Shown here piece by piece: positions 1 through 10,651 of a stretch of 64,000 nt of DNA. Each line of letters begins with the position of its first letter. The stretch's first letter is position 1. Source of the stretch: Paraphaeosphaeria minitans (Eukaryota > Ascomycota > Dothideomycetes > Pleosporales > Didymosphaeriaceae); contig WJXW01000003.1 of assembly GCA_015832175.1 (NCBI GenBank), positions 3,348,001 through 3,412,000 of the forward strand. Direction: 5' to 3'. The notes below the pieces were generated by a model that did not search any database, was not told where the DNA came from, and saw only the letters and a list, made by a program, of their open reading frames with translations. A program made the position numbers and the translations under genes.

Positions 1-1
1 C

Positions 2-556
2 CTCGTACTCATGTCAACATACATCAACATACTCATGGTTTATGCTTTCAACAACTGGCACGACGTCAGTTGGGGTACCAAAGGATCCGATGTTGCCGAG
101 TCTCTACCGTCGGCTACCATCACCAAAGGGGAGGAACCAGCCGTTGTGGAAATAGTACAGGGCCAAGACGATATCGATGCGAAGTTCGAGCAAGTTGTCA
201 GGCGCGCCCTTACTCCCAGCACGCCTTACGACGGTGGTTCACAGCGCAAGGAAACCGAAGATTCGTACAAGAGCTTTCGCACTGTGATTGTGTACTCCTG
301 GCTTTTATCGAATATCGCGCTGATCATTGCCATCACCAGCGACGTCTTTATCGACTATGGTGTCGAGGTACGTGTGTGATATAAACCAAATTGAAACAAT
401 AGCTAATCACGCGAACAGGCGGCATTGACCACGAGAACACCGTATTACTTCCGCGTACTGCTCTATTCTACAGCGGTCTTGTCGATTGTGCGCTTCTTTG
501 GTCTCCTTTGGTTCTTGGGTTCCACTGTTCTGACATGGCTAGTCAGCAAGAGATAA
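2..556 (+). CDS. chitin synthase, C-terminal part (gene starts outside the window)
   Basis: The reading frame is open from base 2. Exons are 2..367 and 419..556, with a 51-nt phase-0 intron (GTACGT..ACAG, branch GCTAATC). The first residues match the conserved C-terminal stretch of division-1 chitin synthases: YINILMVYAFNNWHDVSWGT, where family members usually have NVYAFCNTHDVSWGTKG. An acidic linker and two hydrophobic membrane segments follow (around VIVYSWLLSNIALIIAI, and in the last exon), and the protein ends in SKR. Chitin synthases are plasma-membrane glycosyltransferases that polymerise UDP-GlcNAc into wall chitin; the catalytic QRRRW region would lie upstream of the window. The class (I, II or III) cannot be fixed from the tail alone. 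Confidence 0.88.
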
Positions 557-1940
557 ACGCATAACCACCCTCGTGTTGACGTGGGAACTTTTTACTTCGT
601 GGATAAACCGGCGTCAGGTGTTGATGGTAATGAGGCGCATGAACGCTTTTGGGACACAGAGCATGTGCATCAGTTAGTATGCAGTAGCAGGAGAACTTGG
701 TGCTATAAATTCTTAGTTGGAGACGAGCATCAAGTACTGTGAAATTTTGTAGCTTATCAATGACATTCAAGCTACGGCAAAGAGCAAATAAGGATTATTG
801 GACCGAGTGGGCGCACAAAGGACCACCAGGCTTACAGCTTCATACTAGCTTGTTTACCTAATACTAAAAGCGTATAAAACAGTGTCCAAAAAGCAGGGCT
901 TACTCTGTTTACTAAAGAGGCCTACTATCACGATGACTTGAATCAGTCAAATTTAGTCTTACTTTTTAAAACTCTAAAACCTTGCAGGAGAATATCTACG
1001 GTAGCCAGAGTGGGTTGCCAAAAGGTCGCGAGTCGCGACCAAGAATTAATACGGTATGTACTGCAAGTGGTGTGCAAAAGCTTAACGACAACTAGTACTT
1101 TATTAACAACAATACAGACTGTTGGACAGGCTGGACCTGCTTCTCCAGGTGCGCAGTCTCTGAGGCGGATTTTGGATTAGGGTGAGACTTCCTGGGTGAC
1201 CTTTCTCGGCAGTGCTTACGATCACTGGTGACTCAAACATTTTGGTCGCTCAAGTTGCTGGTGAAGTGCGTGCACAACTCTCAAAGAAGTGCAAGCATGA
1301 ACCTGAAGTAGATCCTCATCTAGTTGAGACTATATAGTACATCAAGTACTATCTATTGAACTTGAGTGCTGGGTGACAGATCAGGACAGTTAGCATCACG
1401 AGACGGCCTCCAACTTCAGAACAACTTCCATTTACATACACGACCGAAGGCAATACAACACCATATGGACCTGCGCAAGAGTTCCCGAAGCATTACAAGA
1501 TATTCGATCGGTGTGAAGAGCGGGTTGGCGATAATAGCACTTTCGCATGACCCAGTCTGGACATTCGCGGCAGCACGCTGGTCATTTGTCATTATCGGCA
1601 GCGAGACATGCCAACGTGGCGTGTTAGGTGTTAATATTTAGAGCTGAAGATATCATCATTACCGAACGAACAATGCCTAGCCTGCCGCTGTCATGATGCG
1701 CCACAACCTTCCCTGAACGTCTCTTGGCACCGTGGCCAACCGTCTACTCGTGATTTTGCGAGCGGAATCGTCGCGGCGCTTTGATCCTTCCGCCATCTTC
1801 TTCTTTCCGTTGTGCCCGCACCCGCACCCTCACACCGTCTTCGATCTTTTGCGTGCACGCCACTGTGCTGCAAAGACAACCACCCGTCGTCTGCATGTTG
1901 CTAAATTCATCGATATATCCGACGACGCTCGGTGCCCTTT
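557..1940. other. intergenic, no gene seen
   Basis: About 1.4 kb between the chitin synthase stop and the 3' end of the minus-strand four-TM gene. Only short overlapping reading frames without family resemblance are present. The 780-1340 part is AT-rich and looks like degraded non-coding sequence. I see no tRNA or recognisable transposon. Confidence 0.5.
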
Positions 1941-2754
1941 CTATAGGCCCTTCGATGCCGGGGATCGGGTCTTTCTCCTTACTCCTGCCTGAGCAGCGAA
2001 CATGGCGATAACGATGACAGCGTTGAAGATGAGTACCAGTTGCAGCCACTTGACCACGATCTGCTTCAGTCAGCGGGGCTTTTTTCCCTCTCACAAAACC
2101 TACTGCCTCGTTGCAAGCAATGGTAACAGCCCAGCGCTCGACATTAGGAATCGTCCCCGCTTTATCATACACCGGGCCCATGAACTTGCACGTCGCGATC
2201 TCTCGCGAACACATCATGTTCGTGAAGGGCACACCGCCGTCCCCAGTCTTGCCGGTGGTTGTGGTGCAGCCGAACACGTCGTCGCCCTTGTCTGTAAAAG
2301 TTGTAATGAGGGCAGCGAGAGCAGAGAATAGGCCGACAGCAGCCATACCGATTGCACTTCCAACCCAAAATCTCCTTAGGGGCTATAACCCAATTAGTAC
2401 GTAGCTTCCCTCGTGTCGAGAATTAAGGAGCAGTCATACCGAGTGGTAATCCAGATCCATGGTGGAGGGTTTGAGCTTGAAGTATGCGACGATGCCGTTG
2501 ACTCCAGCCGCCAAACATAAACACCCTGCCGTGATGATCGCATTCGTAGACGGCTCCGTATAATCAACGATGACATCGTCCCACGGGAACTTGTTTTTCT
2601 GTGGAAATTGACTTTTGCGCTTCAGCCATCGACCCACGAAGTAATCCGTTAGGATCCAGTAGTGAGCTGTAAGGACGATTGATATGAACGAGAGGATGGT
2701 GAAGAGAACGGCCGGTATGAGCGAGAGCGTGAGGAGCTTTTGAAACATCAACAT
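1941..2754 (-). CDS. four-TM membrane protein of unknown function
   Basis: Three exons, read on the minus strand: 2754-2440, 2382-2104 and 2060-1941. Introns are 57 nt (GTATGA..TATAG) and 43 nt (GTAGGT..GCAG, branch GCTGAC), both phase 0. The joined product is about 237 aa. It has hydrophobic segments near residues 5-30, 70-90, 110-135 and 200-225. The last appears only when the 43-nt intron is removed, which supports the model. A loop between segments 3 and 4 holds several cysteines (FGC, MMCSRE, TCKF, IACNE), as in tetraspan surface proteins of the SUR7/claudin-like type. I do not recognise a family. It is probably a plasma-membrane protein; the function is unknown. Confidence 0.7.
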
Positions 2755-4307
2755 TGCGACGGGTTATTGGTGTAGCAGTAGAAAAACGAGCGAAGGTAGA
2801 AGTGGAAGACGGCGGGAAGGTCAGCCGCGCAGGGCGTACAGGGCTATTGCGGTGGTCGCTGCCTGGTAGGATCGTAGCTGGCCTAAGCTATATGTGAAAG
2901 GCAGTCGGATGGTGCGTTATTTCCCTTTGATAAAGAGCGTGGCAGGCACGACTTTTTGACGTCCGTCCCCCAGAATCGAAATAATCGTTTCCAGTGGCAG
3001 CAGGGTCAGCAGAAAGTCTTCGGCGGCGTCCAGCTCCTGGATATGCATGCCGCTGCCAGCTTACCCGCTTTCCTTGGCAGAATGCCGATTTTCCTTTCGA
3101 ACAGCAGATGGTCCGAAACGGGCAGACCCCTGCGAAGTGATTGGCAGTCGGGCATTCCACTGAGGCGACCTCTTGTGATGTCGTCCGAAGCGTGGAGAGG
3201 GACCGAGCACAAGGCGCAGTGCTTCGCCCACGGTTGATCAGATCAAGCGCTTAGTCAACACTGATGTGTATATATAGATTTCTGGCGGTTCAAGAGCTGC
3301 GCTGCTGTCTTCAAGGGGATCAAATTGAGGCGTGCGCAGCTATTCCAATATGACAGGCCCTCTGTGAATGGAGTTCTTGGTTCACCAGCTGCGGTAGAGT
3401 TGTAGATCGGTGCACGCCGAGTAACTGGCTAGGATGCCACATTGCGAGCATTGGCACCGGGGGACCGGCGTTCGATCAGTTGCGATCCCTGCATATAAGT
3501 AGAACGCATTCTTTTTGTTGTACTCAGAAGGTCGCGCGACGTAAACAGCAAGGCAGTTCGATTCTCAATCTCGCGCCTTCTGTTCTTAATCGCAAGCGCT
3601 TCGAACATGTCCTGTGGCAAAGATGCGAGAATGGCGTCTTGGTGAGAATCTTGTAAGGCCCATGGGTAACGTTCTCAGCAATCCAAGCCTCACATCGCAT
3701 GGAGCGGGCATTTTACCAGAGGCAGAGATCGCTCGCACGGCAATACACCACGACGATGGATTGCTCCTGCACCCCATTTTCAATAAGGCCACGGGTAACG
3801 CGTTGGGATGAGGTCACGATCACGGTCTCAACGATTCCTGCGTTCAGCAGGGTACAGAGGTGACTTGAAACTTGCGCGCCACAAATCGGTGTTGCGCGAT
3901 CGGAAGTTGTGGAGGTCGCCAAGGTTCCCCTGAACCTTACCTTAAGTCGCCTAGCTTCCGCCCTATCCATAGTGAGTCCTCACCGAAGTCCGCCGGGAGG
4001 GTGCAGCTTATCATACCTAGTTTTCCAGGGTCTGCTGGGCGAGTGACGTTTCCCACACTGACCTCATGCATGTCATCCAGATGCTTGAGAATTTCCGGAT
4101 ATCAATGTATCTTTTGGAGGTTATATTTTGCATTCGATGCTGTGACCTCTTCCACATAACAGTTGAATTCCGTGTGCGTATGCCATAGGTGGCATTCAAT
4201 CATTTCAGTTTATTCTAGACAGCGTCCATGGCGAAATTTGGAATGAGTGAATACACGAGGCTGATGACGGATCGGACAACAGATAATGAGGCTTCACTCG
4301 CGTTCAT
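2755..4307. other. intergenic, no gene seen
   Basis: About 1.55 kb between the start of the four-TM gene and the stop of the broken SnoaL-like gene. Short frames on both strands overlap each other and none resembles a known protein. No structural RNA recognised. Confidence 0.45.
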
Positions 4308-4881
4308 TCATCTTCTCGTATTCAGGGTCCCATTTCCAATTGGCCCAGCCTCGGGTTTTTCCCACCCATTTGCCTCCAACGCCCAATCCGGCCTCACTTT
4401 ACACGGCACGCAGCCCTCCCAAAATCCCACCTTCTCCCCGCTCGACACCCTTCCACTCACCAAATTCCTATAACCAAACCACATCCTCTGAATCTCAGGC
4501 CACTCCACAAACTTCCCCGCACCGCCCCTAAACCCGGCCTCCCGTTCGCCCACTTCCGCAATCGTCACGTCAGGCGGGAACTTCTTGGTCCACCCTGCGG
4601 GCTCTGGATCAGGCTGGGACGCATTGCGGGGCGTGGGATCTGCCCAGCCGGCCGCCCACGAAGATGACTGCCAGTAGAACTCGTCGATCGTGACGCTCCA
4701 AAGGCGCCAGCGGCCGTTCTCGAGGACGACTTGGTCGTGGTACATGGCCGAGTTAAAACTTCCTGCTTTCGAGACAGATGTCGAGGGCTGGAGGAGGCGG
4801 GCGCGCAGAGTTGCGCTGCGGCCGTCGTGGCTGACTAAGATGACTGGCTGAGGACGCCAGTGGAAGGATATGCTGGAGCGT
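4308..4881 (-). pseudogene. 3' half of a SnoaL-like gene, severed by a LINE
   Basis: An open frame ends at 4308. It encodes the last part of a SnoaL-like (NTF2-fold) protein: a strand-rich segment with a VVLENGRWRLWSVTIDEFYW motif typical of the end of such a domain, then a tryptophan-rich C-terminal tail of about 110 residues. It has no start of its own in the right context. At 4871-4881 it runs into the target site duplication of the LINE. The codons across the duplication are in the same phase as the 5' half that ends at 10641, so the two pieces were one gene. The frame in this half is intact, so the loss appears recent. Confidence 0.85.
4871..4881. repeat. target site duplication, left copy
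   Basis: TGCTGGAGCGT, identical to bases 10641-10651. The two copies bound the non-LTR element, and the bases outside them belong to the two halves of the SnoaL-like gene. Confidence 0.92.
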
Positions 4882-5030
4882 GCCACAATTGTATAGAGCG
4901 TGGAGTCGGACAGTAAAAGACACCGGTGGTACCCTCATAATTCTTTAGCGCGGCGGAGGAGACAGCTTACGTACACATTGCGAATACCGGAGTCCAATCA
5001 CAGAGTGCGAAGAGACGCGGGGAGGCGGCG

Positions 5031-6485
5031 ATGCCGACGCGTCCCGGCGGGATGACCGACGAACCCCATACGAACGTCCCCCTACCAATCGTCGACGGTG
5101 ACCAACCGGTACGCCCACAACGCGAATCAAGACCGGTTACCTTCTTCGACGGAACGACATGGCGAGGAACCACGACCGAACCCACTACCCTCGACCCAGA
5201 CGCTGCGCCAGACACGACACGAGTAAACCAACCATCGAACGTACCCGCAAATAAGACCAATCGCATCGCTAGATTACGATCAAGGCAAAGGAGATCCCCA
5301 GAACCTCCACAAACCCGATGGGAAGAGATAACCTGGCTTATAGCAAGCCTACGGGACGTCATCACAAAACAGGAGCGGATGATAGAGGGTATTAGAACCA
5401 ACCTGGCCGCACTACAGAGGCAGAACGAAACGCTACAAGGCCAGAACGAAACGTTGCAGGACCAGAACGAGGCGTTAAGCGCGAGGGTTGACGAGCTTGG
5501 AAACCGGATAAAGGAGCTTCAGGAACATAGCAGCGCACATAGGAGTCAGAACGAGACGTTGAAAGAGGGTATTTCTGCCCTTAAGAGTGAGTTACAGACA
5601 CTCGGTACGAATCGTCCATCATGGGCCGCAATCGCAGCGCAGGGTAACACAACAGCGCCGGGCAGGCCTCCATCGGTAAACCCTAGCCCGAGCCAACAAG
5701 CAAACGAACAAAAGCTTCCGGGTATCAGTCTTGACCTCTCCGGTGTGATCAGCCCCCAATTTCAGATATCCAACACTAAAGAGATCAGAGATCGTGTCCG
5801 CCAGGCGTTTAACAGCCACGCGAATACCAAGGACATAGGCTGGTTTGGCATTGCGAGGACAGGAGCAGACCCAAACAGGGTCAAAATATGCTTAAGAACG
5901 CACGAGGAGGCAGCCAGGATCAAAAGGCATGACGAATGGCTTCAGTCCCATTTCCGAGGAGCTCGTGTCCAGGGCGAGCAATGGTACCCGGTCAAAGTCG
6001 ACAGGGTAAATAAGGCTAGCATATGTGATGATTCGAGAATTCACCTCCGGGAGGATGCCGGAGCGAAGATAGGTGCCGAAAACGGGGTCGTAGTCAGGAA
6101 ATTACGCTTCATCGGCCGCCCGAACCCAGACAAGCTCCATTGCTCAGTCGTCCTCTTTCTCGCTAGCAAACAAGAAGCGGAAGAACTCATACGGCGCAAG
6201 TACCTAGATGTCGACGGTGAGGTAGCGTACACTAAAACCTATGAACCAAGGCCTACCCCTCGACGCTGTTTTAATTGCCACAAGTTCGACGACCATGAGG
6301 CTCGAAGATGCCCGACCAGAGAGCCGACATGCGGATTCTGTGCTAGAACCGGTCACGTAGAACGCGACTGTGCTTCGGAGACTCCGAAGTGTGTTAATTG
6401 CTCCGGCCCACATAAGGCCAGCGATAGAGGATGCCCTGAATATAAAAGACTCCTGCAGGAAGTAAATCCCCTACGCCATGCCTAG
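5031..6485 (+). CDS. LINE ORF1 protein (RNA-binding, zinc knuckles)
   Basis: 484 aa in one frame. Residues about 100-190 form a glutamine/asparagine-rich coiled coil built from repeats of the type QNETLQ, likely for trimerisation or RNP assembly. A central part (about residues 230-390) is probably the RNA-binding region. The C-terminus has three consecutive zinc knuckles: CFNCHKFDDHEARRC, the canonical CX2CX4HX4C CGFCARTGHVERDC, and CVNCSGPHKASDRGC. Such ORF1 proteins coat the element RNA and act as nucleic acid chaperones. The stop codon TAG at 6483 overlaps the start of ORF2, so the two proteins are probably translationally coupled. The first ATG at 5031 is taken as the start because it precedes the whole coiled coil and leaves a plausible leader. 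Confidence 0.88.
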   Translation: MPTRPGGMTDEPHTNVPLPIVDGDQPVRPQRESRPVTFFDGTTWRGTTTEPTTLDPDAAPDTTRVNQPSNVPANKTNRIARLRSRQRRSPEPPQTRWEEITWLIASLRDVITKQERMIEGIRTNLAALQRQNETLQGQNETLQDQNEALSARVDELGNRIKELQEHSSAHRSQNETLKEGISALKSELQTLGTNRPSWAAIAAQGNTTAPGRPPSVNPSPSQQANEQKLPGISLDLSGVISPQFQISNTKEIRDRVRQAFNSHANTKDIGWFGIARTGADPNRVKICLRTHEEAARIKRHDEWLQSHFRGARVQGEQWYPVKVDRVNKASICDDSRIHLREDAGAKIGAENGVVVRKLRFIGRPNPDKLHCSVVLFLASKQEAEELIRRKYLDVDGEVAYTKTYEPRPTPRRCFNCHKFDDHEARRCPTREPTCGFCARTGHVERDCASETPKCVNCSGPHKASDRGCPEYKRLLQEVNPLRHA

Positions 6486-9400
6486 AAGGTTCAAGGTCCT
6501 GCAAGCGAACGTAGGGCGAATAAGCGAAGTGCAGCACAGCATTATGAACGATCACGATCTTGAAGACTTCAGCCTACTTCTTATGTCAGAACCATATCTA
6601 TTTCGTAACCAAGACGGAGAATACAGGGTAACCCCTCAATCTCACCCATACTGGACACCATTCCTCCCTGAGCACACGGAAGGGAGTCTACGACCTAGAG
6701 CGATGCTCTGGACACATAGAGATATTACAGCACGGCCGATATCGACCGAGTCCACCGATATAGCGGCACTCCTAATTGAACTAGAGACTGGACCTTTACT
6801 CGCCATTTCAGTTTATATCCCCGCCAAATCGGATTCGGAGGACAGCGAACTGAACAGCAGACTTGACATAATTCGGAGGACAATTGACACCACTCGGCGG
6901 AATCATGATAAAAGAGTCGAAATACTCATTGCCGGGGACTTTAACAGGCACGACCAGTTCTGGGGCGGTGACTTGGTTGCAACCTCCCAGCGCCAAGGAG
7001 AAGGTGAACCCATCATCCAACTCATGTCGGAACTCGATCTCCAGTGTCCACTCCCCAGAGGGATCGAAACTTGGATCTCCTATAATGGGGAACACAGTTC
7101 GACAATCGACTTAATCCTGGTAACACAAGAACTCGCGTCGGAAATACAGCGATGCACTACAGACTCGATGGCGCATGGCTCCGATCACCTAGCTATCTGC
7201 ACGGAGTTTGCCATCGATCTTACGCACGAGAAAGGGACACCAAGAAAACTCTGGAAGAAAGCGCGCTGGGACCCAATTAGGAAAGTCGTCGCAGGAGAGC
7301 TGGAGCGCCGATCCCAGCCGGACATCCCGGGAGACGTAGACAGTTACTGCCAGTTTGTCACAGAATGCATAGCGCCAGCCATCGAAAAATATGTCCCAGT
7401 GGCCAGACCGTCACCATACGCGAAGAGATGGTGGACGGAAGACCTAACGGAACTAAGGAAACACTACACGTATTGGCGTAACAAGGCTAGCGCATCTCGA
7501 AGAGCGAATACACCTGACCCAGGCCTCCAACAGATGGCGGTGACTTGTAGGAAAAGGTACCATGACGCCATCAGAAACCAGAGGAAAACTCACTGGCAGG
7601 ACTTTGTTGCCGAAGCCCGGAACATCTGGACCATAGCGCGGTACTTAGACCCAGCTCAGTGTGCGACCTTTGCAAGAATTCCAGCCATCAAAACCTACGA
7701 AGGGGTGAGCACGTCTAATGGCGAGATCGCTAGATGCTTGTTAGAGGAATTCTTTAAGCCCCCGCCAGGAGTCACCGAGGAGCCGGAAGACGAGAGGCCG
7801 CGAGAGGCTTTACCAATGGAACCACTCTCGGAGGTTGAAGTACAAAGGGCGATATTCGCGTCCAACCCATACAAGGCCCCGGGACGAGACGGCTTACCAG
7901 CCATCGTATGGCAGCAACTGTGGCCAGTCCTCAAACACCACATCGTAGCGCTATTCAAGTTATCACTCGAAACGGCGACGCTTCCATCGGAGTGGAGAGT
8001 AGCAAAGATTGTACCCCTGCGAAAACCAAACAAACCGGACTACACGGTAGCCAAGGCATACCGACCCATCTCCCTTCTCGCGACCCTAGGAAAGAGCTTA
8101 GAAGCAGTAGTAGCTGAAAGGCTATCCTTCCTAGCGGAGGCACACCGCCTGCTTCCAAAGAGCCACTTTGGAGCGAGGAAAGGCAGATCGACAACCCAAG
8201 CGTTGACTATACTCCAGGAAAGCATCTTCCAGGCCTGGAGGGATAAGAGGGTTCTAAGTCTGGTCAGTTTCGACGTAAAAGGCGCTTACAATGGGGTTAA
8301 TATCGATGTCCTTGCGAAAAGACTAAGGAAGAGAGGAATCCCCAACGCATTGGTGGATTGGATAACTTGCTTCTGCAGCCAGCGAAAAGCGTCGGTCGTA
8401 GTAAATGGCCATACCACTGAGACAGTCGATCTACCACAAGCGGGCTTACCTCAGGGTTCCCCACTCTCCCCGATCCTGTTTCTCTTCTTCAACGCAGATT
8501 TGGTTTCATCCAAAATAAACCGCAACAAAGGGGCGATAGCATTTATAGATGACTACACAGCGTGGGTCACCGGAGCGTCAGATGGAGAGAACACCAACCT
8601 ATTACAAGAAACGGTAGTAGCAAAAGCAGAACAGTGGGCACGGAGTAGCGGCGCCACCTTCGAAGCTGATAAGACGGCCTTCATCCACTTCACGCGCAGG
8701 AACAACACAGTATCGAGCAGCCCACTCTTCGTCAATGAAGAAGCGATACGGCCACAAACAGAAGTAAAGATTCTAGGAGTAGTTTTCGACCAGAAACTCC
8801 GATTTAGCCAACACACGGCCAGAGCGGCTAAGAGAGGAATTAGGGCAGCGCTAGCACTGAAGCGAATCAAAGGGATGACCGTAGGAACGGCGAGGCAACT
8901 TTTCACCTCAACCGTAACACCTACAGTCGATTACGCATCACCGATATGGTCCACAAGTCTGACAGGTCGTACAACTAAAATGCTAAACCAGATACAGCGT
9001 ATCGGCACGCAAGCCATAATCGGAGCTTTCCGCACAGTGGCACTAATCAGGGCCGAGATGGAAGCAGGTATCGAGCAGCTCACGGCCCGCATGCACCGCC
9101 AGGAGTATAAATTCTGGGTCAAATGCCACACTCTTCCCGTAAACCATCCCTGGTGGAAAATACGTCGGGGAATAGATACCAAAAACAAGCGCTTCCCGTC
9201 GCCGCTCCAGCGCATCGCAATGCAACTCGATTCGGTCGACCTCACGGAGATGGAAAGAATCGATCCATTCTGCATACCCCCTTGGCAACAAGGGATAGAA
9301 GCACAGATCCTCGAGGGAGAGGAAGCACAAAAATGGGCAGAAGACTCCGACGAGTTAAAAGTTTTTGTGGATGCCTCATACCGAGGACACAACGCAGGAG

Positions 9401-10308
9401 TAGGGGTCTATCATTCGGCCAGAAGAAGTGACAACTCGGTAGTCGAACACCGCGAGGCGGTAAAGATCGGGAAGAACGCTGGATACACATCCACCCATGT
9501 CGAACTCACTGCGATTCAAGCCGCACTGGAACTCATTTCAGCAATATGGTCACCCGACACGATCGCCCGATTTGGCAACAAGGCCAGAGATCTCACGTAT
9601 GTGATAGTGAGCGACAGTCAATCAGCGATCAGAGCAGTGTCGCGCCCCTCTCGCCAAAGTGGCCAGGCGGTGATCCGACTGATTGTAAACACCACAATGG
9701 AAATTAAAAGAAGGGGAGGCCCACATATCCGCCTCCAATGGGTCCCCGCTCACGCTATGGTAGTGGGAGACGAGATCGCAGATGAGCTGGCAAAGCAAGC
9801 AACGGAAGGGACCCTGGACCCTATTCCTGGGCTTACGTTGTCGGCAGCTCTCAAGAAGACTCTCTCATGCATACCGAAGATAAAGCTCGAGAAACCGGTC
9901 GACATAGACACAGCACTTCCTGGAAAGCATACGAAAAGCATCTATGATCTACAAACCTACAAGAGAGCAGCAGTGCTATGCCAACTGCGCACAGGGAAAT
10001 GCCGGTTAAACAGTTATCTAGCCAAGATAGGTGCTACCAATTCGGACAGATGCACCTGCCGGGGACGCCAGCCGGAAACGGTACGCCATTTCGTGTTCGA
10101 ATGCCCGCTGTGGAAAGAAGAACGCAAAACGCTCCAGGAAGTCGCAGGCAACAGATGGGGAGATCTATCCTTCTTTCTAGGAGGTCGATCTGAACAGCGG
10201 CTTCCGTCCGGTGAGCTCTTGGATGGGAAAGCCGAATCCTGGAAACCAAATCTCGACGTAGTCAACCAGACCATTGAATTTGCAATGGCCACCGGACGGT
10301 TATGCTAA
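6478..10308 (+). CDS. LINE ORF2: endonuclease, reverse transcriptase, RNase H
   Basis: 1276 aa, uninterrupted. The N-terminus is an apurinic-like endonuclease (LQANVGR near residue 8, SEP near 37, AGDFNRHD at about 152, GSDHLA near 230). The reverse transcriptase spans about residues 440-750, with APGRDGLP near 465, AYRPISLL near 527, GLPQGSPLSP near 655 and the catalytic FIDD near 690. An RNase H domain follows, with VDAS near 963, VELTAIQAAL near 1007, SDSQSA near 1044 and the AHAMVVGDEIADELA end motif near 1090. A C-terminal CTC..H..C zinc motif lies near 1190-1210. These activities nick the target, prime reverse transcription on it and remove RNA. All catalytic motifs I can check are present. 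Confidence 0.93.
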   Translation: MPRRFKVLQANVGRISEVQHSIMNDHDLEDFSLLLMSEPYLFRNQDGEYRVTPQSHPYWTPFLPEHTEGSLRPRAMLWTHRDITARPISTESTDIAALLIELETGPLLAISVYIPAKSDSEDSELNSRLDIIRRTIDTTRRNHDKRVEILIAGDFNRHDQFWGGDLVATSQRQGEGEPIIQLMSELDLQCPLPRGIETWISYNGEHSSTIDLILVTQELASEIQRCTTDSMAHGSDHLAICTEFAIDLTHEKGTPRKLWKKARWDPIRKVVAGELERRSQPDIPGDVDSYCQFVTECIAPAIEKYVPVARPSPYAKRWWTEDLTELRKHYTYWRNKASASRRANTPDPGLQQMAVTCRKRYHDAIRNQRKTHWQDFVAEARNIWTIARYLDPAQCATFARIPAIKTYEGVSTSNGEIARCLLEEFFKPPPGVTEEPEDERPREALPMEPLSEVEVQRAIFASNPYKAPGRDGLPAIVWQQLWPVLKHHIVALFKLSLETATLPSEWRVAKIVPLRKPNKPDYTVAKAYRPISLLATLGKSLEAVVAERLSFLAEAHRLLPKSHFGARKGRSTTQALTILQESIFQAWRDKRVLSLVSFDVKGAYNGVNIDVLAKRLRKRGIPNALVDWITCFCSQRKASVVVNGHTTETVDLPQAGLPQGSPLSPILFLFFNADLVSSKINRNKGAIAFIDDYTAWVTGASDGENTNLLQETVVAKAEQWARSSGATFEADKTAFIHFTRRNNTVSSSPLFVNEEAIRPQTEVKILGVVFDQKLRFSQHTARAAKRGIRAALALKRIKGMTVGTARQLFTSTVTPTVDYASPIWSTSLTGRTTKMLNQIQRIGTQAIIGAFRTVALIRAEMEAGIEQLTARMHRQEYKFWVKCHTLPVNHPWWKIRRGIDTKNKRFPSPLQRIAMQLDSVDLTEMERIDPFCIPPWQQGIEAQILEGEEAQKWAEDSDELKVFVDASYRGHNAGVGVYHSARRSDNSVVEHREAVKIGKNAGYTSTHVELTAIQAALELISAIWSPDTIARFGNKARDLTYVIVSDSQSAIRAVSRPSRQSGQAVIRLIVNTTMEIKRRGGPHIRLQWVPAHAMVVGDEIADELAKQATEGTLDPIPGLTLSAALKKTLSCIPKIKLEKPVDIDTALPGKHTKSIYDLQTYKRAAVLCQLRTGKCRLNSYLAKIGATNSDRCTCRGRQPETVRHFVFECPLWKEERKTLQEVAGNRWGDLSFFLGGRSEQRLPSGELLDGKAESWKPNLDVVNQTIEFAMATGRLC

Positions 10309-10640
10309 CCATAAACTCTGACCTTAGACATTCCCCAGGATACTCCCACAATATCTCCCGTTTGGACTCGAAGTCGACTGGCCGGTAACAAGAAAGCCGA
10401 CGACCGGGAAATTGCTCTCGGAGGCGCAGTGCAGGTAGGGGTAAGGAGGATCTCTGGGTGGACACCTAGTGTTGGCAACAGTTGATACAGGAAGGTGAGG
10501 ACGAAGCGCGTCGGGCTTAGAATGAAACGGGGACTCGACGGAATTTCATTGGCCGGAAGAGACAGAAGTAGTTTAGGCAGCCTACGGGCCGAAAGGCACC
10601 CGAGTGGCGTAAGAATAAACCAAACCAAACCAAACCAAAC
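10309..10640 (+). other. LINE 3' untranslated region and AAACC tail
   Basis: Non-coding stretch after the ORF2 stop. It ends in 24 bases made of AAACC units (10617-10640), directly followed by the right target site duplication. The repeat takes the place of a poly(A) tail. Confidence 0.8.
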
Positions 10641-10651
10641 TGCTGGAGCGT
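10641..10651. repeat. target site duplication, right copy
   Basis: TGCTGGAGCGT, identical to 4871-4881. It is followed by sequence coding on the minus strand for the 5' half of the interrupted SnoaL-like gene. Confidence 0.92.

Larger units (their letters stand above)
4882..10640 (+). mobile_element. full-length non-LTR retrotransposon (LINE, Tad1/I-like)
   Basis: A 5.76-kb insertion lying antisense to its host gene. Order: a leader of about 150 bp, ORF1 (5031-6485, coiled coil plus zinc knuckles), ORF2 (6478-10308, endonuclease, reverse transcriptase, RNase H, CCHC), a 3' untranslated part of about 310 bp, and a tail of four AAACC units ending in AAAC at 10617-10640. It has no long terminal repeats and is bounded by the 11-bp duplication. 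Both ORFs are uninterrupted, with no RIP-like stop codons. RNase H together with an apurinic-type endonuclease and ORF1 knuckles fits the Tad1 or I group known in fungi; a tree would be needed to choose. It is probably a recent and possibly still mobile copy. Confidence 0.93.
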
